A stretch of 51,420 bases of DNA from DATBSK01 sp964532485 (GTDB lineage: Bacteria; Actinomycetota; Acidimicrobiia; IMCC26256; PALSA-555). The stretch is taken from NCBI GenBank assembly GCA_964532485.1, contig CAZHKE010000021.1:1-51420 (forward strand), read 5' to 3'. The notes below the pieces were generated by a model that worked only from the letters and a program-made list of their open reading frames with translations, was not told where the DNA came from and did not search any database. The stretch's first letter is position 1. Every line of letters starts with the position of its first letter. A program made the translations under genes and the position numbers. Positions 8,472-16,208 of the stretch are shown here, piece after piece.

Positions 8472-8481
8472 ATCGTACGAT
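8472..8481. promoter_or_regulatory. Palindromic bidirectional -10 element (ATCGTACGAT)
   Basis: The perfect 10-bp palindrome ATCGTACGAT gives TACGAT on both strands. The plus-strand copy (8476-8481) is 7 nt from GTG 8489; the minus-strand copy (8477-8472) is 6 nt from GTG 8465. The whole intergenic region is 23 bp, so both genes should be leaderless and cannot be transcribed from the same template at once. Confidence 0.55.
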
Positions 8482-8488
8482 CAGTCGC

Positions 8489-10006
8489 GTGGCCGTCGAC
8501 ATGGGAGCGCTCGGGCGCGCGGACGAGACCGACAAGGTGGCGATCGTCGCCGGCGACCGCGTCGTCACCTACCGCGCGCTCGAGGCCCGCACCAACCGCC
8601 TCGCACACGTGCTCATCGGGCTCGGCGTCGATCCGCTCGATCGCATCGCCGTCATGCTCCCGAACGGCACGGAGTTCCTCGAAACGGGGCTTGCAGCGGC
8701 CAAGGCCGCGGCGGAGCTCGTGCCGATCAATCGACACCTCAAGCGCGACGAGGTCGCGTGGATCCTCGCCGACTCCGGCGCCAAGCTCCTCGTCGCCGAC
8801 GCCACCTTCGCCGACGTCGCCTGCGGCGCGCTCGCAGCGGCCCCCGGGTGCGCGGCGATCCTCGTCGGGTCGGGCGACGCGCGCGACTACGAGCGGCAGC
8901 TCGCGAGTGGTTCCGCGGAGCGTCCCGCACGCGACGGCTTCGCGGCGCCCGAGTACTTCTTCTACACGTCGGGAACGACCGGCAGGCCGCGCGGCGTCGA
9001 GCGCGATCCTCCGGCCGTCGGTCGCCCTCCCGCAGTGCTCCCCGTCGCGATGATGTGGGGTCTCACCGGTGACGACACATATCTCGTCGCGAGCCCGCTG
9101 TACCACGCGACGTGCGCGTACGCGTTCACCCACCTGTACCTCGGCTCGACCGTCGTGTGCCCACCACGCTGGGACGCAGCCGAGTGGCTGCGGCTCGTCG
9201 AGGCCCACCACGTCACCGTTGGGTTCGTGACGCCCGCGCACCTGATCAGGATCCTCGAGGTGCCCCAGCACGAGCGCGAGGAACGTGATCTGTCGAGCCT
9301 GCGCCTGCTCCTGCACGCGGCCGCGCCGTGCCCGGTCACGGTCAAGCACCGCGCACTCGCCGCGTTCCCTCCGACCACCGAGATCTGGGAGTTCTACGGC
9401 GCGAGCGAGGGGGGCGCGACACGCATCTCGCGCCAGGAGTGGCTCGAGCACCCGGGCAGCGTCGGAAAGCCGTGGCCCGGAACCGATGTGATGATCATCG
9501 GCGACGACGGAACGCCCGTGCCACCAGGTGAGACCGGCGTCATCTACATCCGACCGCCCGCCCAGCTGAGCCGCTTCCGCTACCACGGCGACGAGGAGAA
9601 GACCGCGGGCGCGTGGCGCGACGACGCGTTCACCGTCGGCGACATGGGCCACCTCGACGACGAGGGCTACCTGTACATCACTGATCGCGTCTCGGACATG
9701 ATCCTGCGCGGCGGCGTGAACGTGTACCCGGCCGAGATCGAGCAGTGCCTGTACCAGCATCGGGCGGTCGTCGACTGCGCGGTCCTCGGCATCCCCGACG
9801 AGCGGTTCGGAGAGGCGATCCTCGCGCTCGTCGAGGTGCGATCAGCCACGACCGCCGACGAGCTCGCCGAGCACTGTCGCGCGCACCTCGCCGACTTCAA
9901 GTGCCCTCAGCACTTCGAGCTCGTGGCCGAGCTCCCCCGCGACCCGAACGGCAAGGTCCTCAAGCGCCAGCTGCGTGAGCAGCGGAGGGCCGGCCACACG
10001 AGCTAG
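8489..10006 (+). CDS. AMP-binding acyl-CoA synthetase / ligase
   Basis: A 505-residue ANL-family ligase that would activate a carboxylic acid via an acyl-adenylate. Motifs in order: the P-loop YTSGTTGRPRGV at 159-170, WEFYGASEGG (A5), DMGHLDDEGYLYITDR with the hinge (A7-A8), GGVNVYPAEIE, and the C-terminal catalytic lysine Lys489 in PNGKVLKR. The substrate (fatty, steroid side-chain or aromatic acid) cannot be decided. The start is GTG 8489, without a ribosome site but 7 nt behind a -10 box. It converges on a P450 gene: both stops share the sequence CTAG at 10003-10006. Confidence 0.93.
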   Translation: MAVDMGALGRADETDKVAIVAGDRVVTYRALEARTNRLAHVLIGLGVDPLDRIAVMLPNGTEFLETGLAAAKAAAELVPINRHLKRDEVAWILADSGAKLLVADATFADVACGALAAAPGCAAILVGSGDARDYERQLASGSAERPARDGFAAPEYFFYTSGTTGRPRGVERDPPAVGRPPAVLPVAMMWGLTGDDTYLVASPLYHATCAYAFTHLYLGSTVVCPPRWDAAEWLRLVEAHHVTVGFVTPAHLIRILEVPQHEREERDLSSLRLLLHAAAPCPVTVKHRALAAFPPTTEIWEFYGASEGGATRISRQEWLEHPGSVGKPWPGTDVMIIGDDGTPVPPGETGVIYIRPPAQLSRFRYHGDEEKTAGAWRDDAFTVGDMGHLDDEGYLYITDRVSDMILRGGVNVYPAEIEQCLYQHRAVVDCAVLGIPDERFGEAILALVEVRSATTADELAEHCRAHLADFKCPQHFELVAELPRDPNGKVLKRQLREQRRAGHTS

Positions 10007-11237
10007 GCGCGGCCGACGCGCACTCGCATGTGGCGGATGCCGGTGTGGCGGTTGCTGCGCGTCCACTCGACCGGCTCGACGAGCTCGAGCGAGCCGAACC
10101 GGCACAGGAGCTCTTCGAACATGACGCGGATCTCGAGCCGCGCGAGGTTCGCGCCGAGACAGAAGTGGATCCCGTGGCCGAAGGCGAGGTGCGGGTTCGG
10201 GTCGCGCGTGATGTCGAACTCCATCGACCGGTCGAAGACCCGCTCGTCGCGGTTCGCCGAGGCCTCCCAGAACAGGACCTTCTGCCCAGCCGTGATCACC
10301 TGACCGCCGAGGTCGGCGTCACGAGTCGCGGTCCGTCGCTTCGACGGCGACGGTGTCGTCCACCGCAGCATCTCCTCGGCTGCAGTCGGCAGCAGCGCGA
10401 TGTCGTTGCGCAGCGTCGCGAGCTGGTCGGGTCGTTGGACGAGCGCGAGGAGCCCGCCCGCGATGGCGTTGCGGGTCGTCTCCGAACCAGCAGCGAACAG
10501 CAGCGAGAAGAAGGAGTAGAGCTCGGCGTCGGACAGCTGCGGCGGGTCGAGGTCGGCGAGGCTCGCGTGGACGACGGCGGAGAGCATGTCGTCGGTCGGG
10601 CGTGCTCGCTTCTCGGCGACGAGTGCGGCTCCGTACTCCAGCATCCGCGCTTGCGCGGGCTGCCGGTCGACGGAGCCGCCGAACGCGGCGTCGCCGGTTC
10701 GGATGTCGAAGCCCGGGTCGACTGCCTCCCACAGCCCGTGACGATCGTCCTCGGGGACGCCGAGGAGGATGCAGATCATCTGCATCGGCAGCTCTGCGGC
10801 CACCTCGACGAGGAAGTCGATCTCGTCGCCGTCACCGACACGGTCGAGGAGCGTGCGCGTGCGGGTTCGCAGCTCGTCCTCGAGGCGGCTGACCGTGCGC
10901 GGGGTGAGGCCCGTGCTCACGAGCCGCCGGATGCGCGCGTGGCGGGGGTCGTCCATCATGTTGAGGACGACCCCCGCGATCTCGAGGTCCTGGAGGAGCG
11001 TGCCGCCGTGCTCGCGCGTGCCGCCTCGCTCCGACGAGTAGGTCACCGGGTCGCGCTGGACCTCGAGCGTCTCGGCGTGCGTCGCCACCGACCAGAACCC
11101 CTCGCCATCGGCGTGTGCTCCGTCGGCTCGTGCCACCACACGGGCGCCTCGCGCCGGTGCACGACGAAGAGATCGTGCGGGAAGCCGTGCGCGAAGTTGT
11201 CGAGGTCGGTCAGGTCGACGGCGGTGAGCGCCGTCAT
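10003..11237 (-). pseudogene. Cytochrome P450 (CYP125/CYP142-like), one-base frameshift near the N-terminus
   Basis: From ATG 11237 the frame reads an N-terminal P450 segment ending WWHEPTEHTP, then leaves frame; the next frame resumes at once with DGEGFWSVATHAE and runs to the end. Adding one base at 11110-11111 (plus-strand GG to GGG) restores a 411-residue protein. The body has MMDDPRHARIRRLVS, the I-helix AGSETT, and the haem loop FGHGIHFCLGANLARLE. The DDPRHxRxRRLVSxGLTPR block resembles the CYP125/CYP142 cholesterol C26/27-hydroxylase group. Intact downstream sequence suggests a recent lesion or an assembly error. If real, a product could only start inside (GTG 11139). The gene is second in an operon behind the dehydrogenase at 11260-12132. 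Confidence 0.8.
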
Positions 11238-11265
11238 CGTGCGGTGGCGTTGAGCGCCGTCATCG
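11225..11265 (-). repeat. 26-nt imperfect tandem duplication of the P450 start region
   Basis: The 15-mer CGATGACGGCGCTCA (minus strand) occurs twice, at 11265-11251 and 11239-11225, exactly 26 nt apart, with similar bases after each copy. It duplicates the P450 start codon and its first three codons. Confidence 0.75.
11234..11263 (-). CDS. Possible 9-codon mini-ORF (MTALNATAR) bridging two genes
   Basis: The upstream copy of the duplicated start region opens with ATG at 11263, overlapping the TGA of the dehydrogenase (ATGA), and reads MTALNATAR before a TGA that overlaps the P450 ATG at 11237, again as ATGA. The arrangement could pass ribosomes from the dehydrogenase to the P450 gene. It may equally be a by-product of the duplication; no peptide function is implied. 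Confidence 0.35.
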   Translation of the reverse strand: MTALNATAR

Positions 11266-12132
11266 CGACGAGCCTCGCTCGTCGCTCGGGACGTCGATGC
11301 CGAGTGAGCCCGGGTATCCGTGCCTGGCCCCGGGGAGGCCGGGGAGCGCGACGCCCAGCTCGAGGCCGAGCGCCTCGGCCACTGCGAGGTCCTTGAGGCC
11401 GAGCGCCGACGCGGCGGCCAACGGCCCACCCCCCTCGCCGAGCTCGGCGGCGGGGCGCACCGTCGCATCGCGGCGCCGGAGCATTGCCGCGGTCGCGCCG
11501 ATGGCCTCGGTCGTCTCGACGATGTGGGCGAACGTCGCCAGGTCGACGCCCGCGGCCTGCGCGAGCGCCTGTCCGTCGTGGACTGCCGCAAAGCACGCGT
11601 ACTGCACGTAGTTGCGGGCGACCTTGGCCGCCATCCCCGCGCCGAGCGGACCGACGTGCACGATCTCGCGCGACCAGGGCTCGAGACCCGGGCGAGCGGC
11701 GTCCAGCATCGCCCCCGACCCGCCCGCGATGACCAGCAGCGTGCCCGCCGCTGCGCCGGACACGCCACCGGAGATGCCGGCGTCGAGCACTCGCACGCCG
11801 CGCGCCGAGGCAGCCATGTCGACGGCCCGCAAGCACTCGCCGGTCACCGTGCTGTGGATCGCGAGCACGGAGCCACGGTCCATCGCGTCCACCACCCCGC
11901 CCGACCCTGTCGTCACGTCGAGCACCTGCGCGTCGTCGAGCACGACGACGCTCACGAGCTCAGCACCGCGCGCCGCATCGGCCGGGCTCGACGCGCCCCG
12001 CGCGCCGGCGTCGACGAGCGGCGCGATGCGGTCTGCCTGCGTGTCGTAGACCGCGACCTCGTGATCCGCGGCGGCGACATGGCCGGCCATCGGCCCGCCC
12101 ATGTTGCCGAGGCCGATGAAGCCGACGCGCAT
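11260..12132 (-). CDS. NAD(P)-dependent beta-hydroxyacid dehydrogenase (3-hydroxyisobutyrate dehydrogenase family)
   Basis: A 290-residue member of the family of 3-hydroxyisobutyrate, tartronate semialdehyde and 6-phosphogluconate dehydrogenases. It has the dinucleotide motif GFIGLGNMGGPMAGH at residues 4-18, the substrate-binding DAGISGGVSGAAAGTL, and the catalytic GPLGAGMAAKVARNY with the conserved Lys and Asn. It could oxidise a small branched hydroxyacid such as 3-hydroxyisobutyrate. The start is ATG 12132, 8 nt behind a TAGGTT box. Just upstream of that box lie three tandem 14-bp repeats. Its TGA overlaps a mini-ORF leading to the P450 gene, with which it forms an operon. Confidence 0.9.
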   Translation of the reverse strand: MRVGFIGLGNMGGPMAGHVAAADHEVAVYDTQADRIAPLVDAGARGASSPADAARGAELVSVVVLDDAQVLDVTTGSGGVVDAMDRGSVLAIHSTVTGECLRAVDMAASARGVRVLDAGISGGVSGAAAGTLLVIAGGSGAMLDAARPGLEPWSREIVHVGPLGAGMAAKVARNYVQYACFAAVHDGQALAQAAGVDLATFAHIVETTEAIGATAAMLRRRDATVRPAAELGEGGGPLAAASALGLKDLAVAEALGLELGVALPGLPGARHGYPGSLGIDVPSDERGSSR

Positions 12133-12140
12133 GCGGCCGC

Positions 12141-12146
12141 AACCTA
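12141..12146 (-). promoter_or_regulatory. -10 box (TAGGTT) of the dehydrogenase-P450 operon
   Basis: The minus-strand hexamer TAGGTT fits TANNNT and lies 8 nt before ATG 12132. The 14-bp tandem repeats begin directly upstream of it, where a -35 region or operator would be. Confidence 0.45.
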
Positions 12147-12188
12147 CTGCGAGCATCTGGCTGCGAGCATCTGGCTGCGAGCATCTGG
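12147..12188. repeat. Three perfect tandem copies of a 14-bp unit
   Basis: The unit CTGCGAGCATCTGG is repeated three times without a mismatch (12147-12160, 12161-12174, 12175-12188). It lies between two divergent genes, hard against the -10 box of the minus-strand operon and about 43 bp before the -10 box of the plus-strand P450. It may be a regulator binding array or a slippage-prone repeat. Confidence 0.9.
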
Positions 12189-12231
12189 CCGCGACGAGCG
12201 GCGACCCCGGCCGCGGCGAGCGACCCGGGGC

Positions 12232-12237
12232 TACCGT
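12232..12237 (+). promoter_or_regulatory. -10 box (TACCGT) of the P450 gene
   Basis: TACCGT fits TANNNT and is 9 nt from GTG 12247, with no ribosome site between. It has the same arrangement as the box before the LigD gene at 16994. Confidence 0.4.
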
Positions 12238-12246
12238 TCGCGGTGC

Positions 12247-13431
12247 GTGGGCGTCGACTACAACCCGTTCGGCTTCGCGGTGCACGAGGATCCGTACGCC
12301 GTCTACCGCGAGCTGCGCGACGAAGCCCCTGCGTACTGGAACGACGAGCTCCGCTTCTGGGCATTGAGCCGCTTCGACGACGTGCTCGAGGGCTTCCGCG
12401 ACCTCGGGACGTACTCGTCGGCGAACGGGGTCGCGCTCGAGAACCGCGGCCGGACGAGCGACCAGTTCCGCCAGATGATCGAGATGGATCCGCCCCAGCA
12501 CACTGCGTTCCGGAAGCTCGTGAGCCGGGTGTTCACCGGTGCGAGGGTCGCGGCGCTCGAGGACCAGATCCGCGCGATCGTCGACGGCCATCTCGACGAG
12601 ATCGCGCCGCTCGGTGCGGCCGACCTGATCGCCAGCGTCAGCGGGCCGGTCCCGATGGACGTGATCTCGGTGATGCTGGGCATCCCCGCGGCCGACCGAC
12701 CCGAGCTCCGGCGGCTCGCGGACAAGCTGATGATCCGCGAAGACGGTCAAGTGCAGATGCCGCCCGAGGCGCTCGAAGGGATCGCCGGCCTCCTGGGGTA
12801 CTTCGCCGACGACCTGAAGACGCGGAGAACGACCGGGCGCGAGGGGCTCATCTCGGATCTCCTCGACCTCGAGGTCGACGGGCGCTCGCTCGACGAGCCC
12901 GAGCTGCTCGGGTTCTGCATCCTGTTCGTCGTCGCCGGTCACGAGACCACCACGAAGCTGCTCGCCAACGCCATCGAGCTGCTCGCCGAGCATCCCGACC
13001 AGCGCGCGCGGATCATCGACGAACCCGCGTTGATCCCCGACGCCGTCGAGGAGGTGCTGCGCTTCCGCAACTCGACGCAGTACATGCACCGCACGCTGAC
13101 CCGTGACGTCGACCTGCACGGCGAGACGATGCATGCCGGCGACTCGGTGCTGCTCGTCATCGGCGCCGCCAACCACGACGAGCGCGAGTTCGGGCCGACG
13201 GCAGAGACGTTCGACATCGACCGGCGACCGGAGCGGCACCTCGCGTTCGGGTACGGCGCGCACTTCTGCCTCGGCGCCGCGCTCGCCCGCCTGGAGAGCA
13301 AGGTCGCGCTGGAGCAGATCCACCGGCGGATCCCCGACTACGTCGTCGACCACGACCGCGCCGTCCGATTCCACAGCGGCAACGTCGCCGGCTGGACGAG
13401 CCTGCCCATCACGTTCACGCCGACGCCGTGA
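12247..13431 (+). CDS. Cytochrome P450 monooxygenase
   Basis: A 394-residue soluble bacterial P450 for hydroxylation of a lipophilic substrate; it needs a ferredoxin and reductase that are not in the window. Visible motifs are MDPPQHTAFRKLVSRVF (C-helix), the I-helix AGHETT at 230-235, the ExxR motif Glu269 to Arg272 in EEVLRF, and the haem loop FGYGAHFCLG with the thiolate ligand Cys341. The start is GTG 12247, the first residues VGVDYNPFGFAVHEDPYAVY being a usual P450 beginning. It is divergent from the dehydrogenase-P450 operon, so two P450s lie back to back around the 14-bp repeat array. The substrate cannot be deduced. Confidence 0.93.
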   Translation: MGVDYNPFGFAVHEDPYAVYRELRDEAPAYWNDELRFWALSRFDDVLEGFRDLGTYSSANGVALENRGRTSDQFRQMIEMDPPQHTAFRKLVSRVFTGARVAALEDQIRAIVDGHLDEIAPLGAADLIASVSGPVPMDVISVMLGIPAADRPELRRLADKLMIREDGQVQMPPEALEGIAGLLGYFADDLKTRRTTGREGLISDLLDLEVDGRSLDEPELLGFCILFVVAGHETTTKLLANAIELLAEHPDQRARIIDEPALIPDAVEEVLRFRNSTQYMHRTLTRDVDLHGETMHAGDSVLLVIGAANHDEREFGPTAETFDIDRRPERHLAFGYGAHFCLGAALARLESKVALEQIHRRIPDYVVDHDRAVRFHSGNVAGWTSLPITFTPTP

Positions 13432-13443
13432 CTCACGCTCGTG

Positions 13444-13478
13444 CGTCGCAGCACCACAACGGTTCGGCGGCTGCGACG
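13444..13478. terminator. Hairpin between convergent genes
   Basis: A perfect 9-bp inverted repeat, CGTCGCAGC (13444-13452) and GCTGCGACG (13470-13478), with a 17-nt loop, lies in the 61-nt gap between the converging P450 and DJ-1/PfpI genes. There is no U tract, as is usual in GC-rich actinobacteria. It would serve both directions. Confidence 0.55.
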
Positions 13479-13492
13479 AGAAGAGCGAAGCC

Positions 13493-14143
13493 CTAGTCGA
13501 CGAGAGAGGCCTCTGCGTCGCGCATGATGCCGGCGACGAGCTCACGGATGGCGTCGGGCGCCTTCGCAGGTGCGCCGCTGTCGTAGGGCGGTTGGGGGTC
13601 GTACTCGATGCCGAGCTGGATCGCCTGCGCAACTTCGTCGCCCCGGAGGCGTCCCACGAGTGCCAACGCGAGATCGATGCCCGCCGACACGCCCGCCGCG
13701 GTCACGATCCTGCCTGCGAACACGACGCGCTGCTCGGTCGGCTCCGCGCCGTGACCCCGGAGGTGGTCGTACGCGCACCAGTGGGTCGTCGCGGCGAGCC
13801 CGTCGAGCAGCCCGGCCGCACCGAGGACGAGCGCTCCCGTGCAGACCGACGTCGTGTACGTCGTGGTCTCGTGCGCCGAGCGCACCCATTCGACGATCGG
13901 GCTGCCGGCGACCGCGATGCGGCGGGTGACGAGCCCGCCGGGGACCAGCAGCACGTCGGGCTCGGGCACCTCGTCGAACGAGTGCTCGATCTCGAGGTGC
14001 AGCAGATCGGCTTCGTCGGAGAGGCGGCCACGCTGCTCCGCGACGAGCACCGTGTCGGCACCCGGGACCTGGGTCAGCACCTGATAGGGCCCGATCGCGT
14101 CGAGCGCGGTGAAGCCCGGGTACAGGGCGATGGCGAGCTGCAT
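13493..14143 (-). CDS. DJ-1/PfpI family protein (isonitrile hydratase-like)
   Basis: A 216-residue class I glutamine amidotransferase-like protein. The nucleophile is Cys101 in the elbow TTSVCTGALVLGAAGLL, followed by ATTHW; Glu or Asp partners lie in the N-terminal GFTALDAIGPYQVL segment. This pattern is that of isonitrile hydratase and related DJ-1/PfpI proteins, but the substrate is not certain. ATG 14143 is chosen over the in-frame ATG 14167 because AAGGAG lies 6 nt upstream of it. The gene follows a GlxA-type regulator by 52 nt on the same strand, a common regulator-target pair. Confidence 0.88.
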   Translation of the reverse strand: MQLAIALYPGFTALDAIGPYQVLTQVPGADTVLVAEQRGRLSDEADLLHLEIEHSFDEVPEPDVLLVPGGLVTRRIAVAGSPIVEWVRSAHETTTYTTSVCTGALVLGAAGLLDGLAATTHWCAYDHLRGHGAEPTEQRVVFAGRIVTAAGVSAGIDLALALVGRLRGDEVAQAIQLGIEYDPQPPYDSGAPAKAPDAIRELVAGIMRDAEASLVD

Positions 14144-14195
14144 CGAGATCTCCTTCTTCTCGGTCATGACGGCTGGGTCATGACGGCCTGGTTGC

Positions 14196-15185
14196 TCAGG
14201 ACGCTCGGCGCGCGAAGTGCTGCCGGTACCGATCGGGGGTCGTGCCGACCCGCCGCACGAACGCACGGTGGAGGGTCTCGGCGTGGTGCATGCCGACGCG
14301 CTCGGCGACGGTCGCGACCGTGAGCGTCGTGTCCTCGAGCAGCCGGCGCGCGGTCTCGACGCGCAGCTCCTCGACGTAGGCGGCGGGGGTCGTCCCCGTC
14401 TCACGCCGGAACACGCGTGCGAAGTTGCGAGGGCTCATCCCGACGCGCCTCGCGAGCGCCTCGACACCCGTGTCCTCGTCGAGGTGATCGGGCAGCCAGC
14501 GCTGGAGCTCGGCGACCGACGGCGTGGCCGCGGGCCGGGTGCGCAGCTGCGCGCTGAACTGCGACTGGCCACCGGGTCGCTGCACGAAGACCACGAGCCA
14601 GCCGGCCACCTCGTGCGCGAGATCGCTGCCGTGGTCGTCCTCGACGAGCGCGAGGAAGAGGTCGATGCCGGCGGTGACGCCCGCTGAGGTGTGACGGTCG
14701 CGGTCGCGTACGTAGATGCGGTCGGGAAGCACCGTGACGTCGGGATGACGGGTCGCGAGCAGGTCGCACGACGCCCAGTGAGTGGTCGCCTCGTAGCCGT
14801 CGAGGAGGCCGGCGTCGGCGAGGAGGAAGGCACCGCTGCACACCGACGTGACGCGTGGCGTGCGCGCCGCGACGGCACGGAGATCGGCGATGAGCTCGTC
14901 GTCGCCGACGGCGGCGCGTACGCCGACACCCCCGACGACGACGATGGTCTCGAACCGCTCGTCGGATCGGGCCAGGTCGTGGAGGGAGCGGTCGGCGCCG
15001 AGCCGGACACCGCTGTCTGAGCGCACGGTCTCCCCGTGCGGGGTCGCGACGACGGTCTCGTACGCCGGCTGCGCGCCGAGCCGGGTCGCGGTGTGCAGCA
15101 CCTCGACGGGCCCGGCGAGGTCGAGCAGCTGGAGGCCGTCGAAGGCGACGATCAGCACTCGATGGGTGCGGGCTGCCTGCTCCAT
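14196..15185 (-). CDS. GlxA-type transcriptional regulator (DJ-1/PfpI domain plus AraC HTH)
   Basis: A 329-residue two-domain regulator. Residues about 8-190 form a DJ-1/PfpI-like domain with the SVCSGAFLLADAGLLDG elbow. Residues about 220-325 form an AraC/XylS DNA-binding domain with two helix-turn-helix units (VEALARRVGMSPRNFARVFR and VATVAERVGMHHAETLHRAF). Members of this class usually sense a small metabolite and activate nearby genes. It is co-directional with the DJ-1/PfpI gene just downstream, its probable target, and divergent from the PhyH-type gene, which may be a second target. The start at ATG 15185 has only a weak ribosome site. Confidence 0.92.
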   Translation of the reverse strand: MEQAARTHRVLIVAFDGLQLLDLAGPVEVLHTATRLGAQPAYETVVATPHGETVRSDSGVRLGADRSLHDLARSDERFETIVVVGGVGVRAAVGDDELIADLRAVAARTPRVTSVCSGAFLLADAGLLDGYEATTHWASCDLLATRHPDVTVLPDRIYVRDRDRHTSAGVTAGIDLFLALVEDDHGSDLAHEVAGWLVVFVQRPGGQSQFSAQLRTRPAATPSVAELQRWLPDHLDEDTGVEALARRVGMSPRNFARVFRRETGTTPAAYVEELRVETARRLLEDTTLTVATVAERVGMHHAETLHRAFVRRVGTTPDRYRQHFARRAS

Positions 15186-15280
15186 GGGTCCATGCTGCGC
15201 CGGTTCCGATCTGGCAGCAATGTCATTTCCTTGATGATCTCGGCCAAGACGCCGCCGCGCTCGCCGGACCGGGGCGGGCG

Positions 15281-15286
15281 TAGTCT
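15281..15286 (+). promoter_or_regulatory. -10 box (TAGTCT) of the PhyH-type gene
   Basis: TAGTCT fits TANNNT. Six nt later the frame of the dioxygenase reads ATC-GTC-CTG, with no ATG, GTG or TTG. The box therefore supports a leaderless transcript beginning at a non-canonical start. Confidence 0.4.
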
Positions 15287-15292
15287 CACGCC

Positions 15293-16138
15293 ATCGTCCT
15301 GACCGAGGAACAGCGGGAGCGCTACCGGAGCGAGGGGTGGCTCGCGGTGCCGGGGCTGGTCGACGAGGGTTGGCTCGAGCGCCTCCGGGCCGTCACCGCC
15401 GAGTTCGTCGATGCGAGCCGCTCGTTGACCGAGTCGAACCTGCTCTACGACCTCGACGCCGGCCACTCGGCCGAGCAGCCCCGGCTACGGCGGCTGAGCT
15501 CGCCGACCGACCTCCACGAGGCGTACTGGGAGTTCGCGTCGTCATCGGTGATCACCGACGTCGCGGTCGACCTCCTCGGCCCCGACGTGAAGTTCCACCA
15601 CTCGAAGCTCAACTTCAAGGCACCGCGCGGCGGTGAAGAGGTGAAGTGGCACCAGGACATCCAGTTCTGGCCGCACACCAACTACGACCTGCTGACGATC
15701 GGTGTGTTCCTCGAGGACGTCGACCCGGGAATGGGTGAGGTCGGCTTCGTGCCCAGCAGCCATGACGGCGACCTCTTCGACCTGTACGAGGGCGACACGT
15801 GGGTCGGCGCGCTCGCCGACGACGACGTCGCGCGCGCCGGCGTCGACGACGCCGTGTATCCGGTCGGCCCAGCCGGCAGCATCACCGTGCACCATTGCCG
15901 CACCGTGCACGGCTCCGCGCCGAACCGCTCCGATCGCCCGCGTCCGCTGCTGCTCCAGACCTACGCCGCGGCCGACGCGTTCTCCTACACGGATCTCGTC
16001 CGTCAGTCACCACACGGCGAGGAGCTCATCCGTGGGAACCCGCCACGGTGGGCGCGCCACGATCCGCGTCCGTGTCTCGTGCCGCCGACGGGTCCGTACC
16101 GACCGATCTTCGCGGTGCAGCAGCGAGAGGGCGACTGA
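15293..16138 (+). CDS. Phytanoyl-CoA dioxygenase (PhyH) family protein, non-canonical start
   Basis: A non-heme Fe(II)/2-oxoglutarate oxygenase. The iron ligands are the His and Asp in VKWHQDIQFW and the distal His in CRTVHGSAPNRS, where the Arg binds 2-oxoglutarate. Family members begin with a segment like the LTEEQRERYRSEGWLAVPGLVDE found here, but in-frame between the TAG at 15281-15283 and that segment there is no ATG, GTG or TTG, only ATC 15293, GTC and CTG 15299. The first canonical start, GTG 15347, would remove the first 16 or so conserved residues. I place the start at ATC 15293, 6 nt behind a TAGTCT box, but CTG 15299 is also possible. It is divergent from the GlxA-type regulator. 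Confidence 0.82.
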   Translation: MVLTEEQRERYRSEGWLAVPGLVDEGWLERLRAVTAEFVDASRSLTESNLLYDLDAGHSAEQPRLRRLSSPTDLHEAYWEFASSSVITDVAVDLLGPDVKFHHSKLNFKAPRGGEEVKWHQDIQFWPHTNYDLLTIGVFLEDVDPGMGEVGFVPSSHDGDLFDLYEGDTWVGALADDDVARAGVDDAVYPVGPAGSITVHHCRTVHGSAPNRSDRPRPLLLQTYAAADAFSYTDLVRQSPHGEELIRGNPPRWARHDPRPCLVPPTGPYRPIFAVQQREGD

Positions 16139-16208
16139 GGGACCTGCACGCTCGCGCCACCCGGGTGGGTAGGCGCGGCGTCCGCGGTGTTGGCACAGTG
16201 GTCGGCCT

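Noticed and set aside
12147..12188. CRISPR-like array
   Set aside because: The 14-bp units are directly abutting with no spacers, and no cas genes are present.
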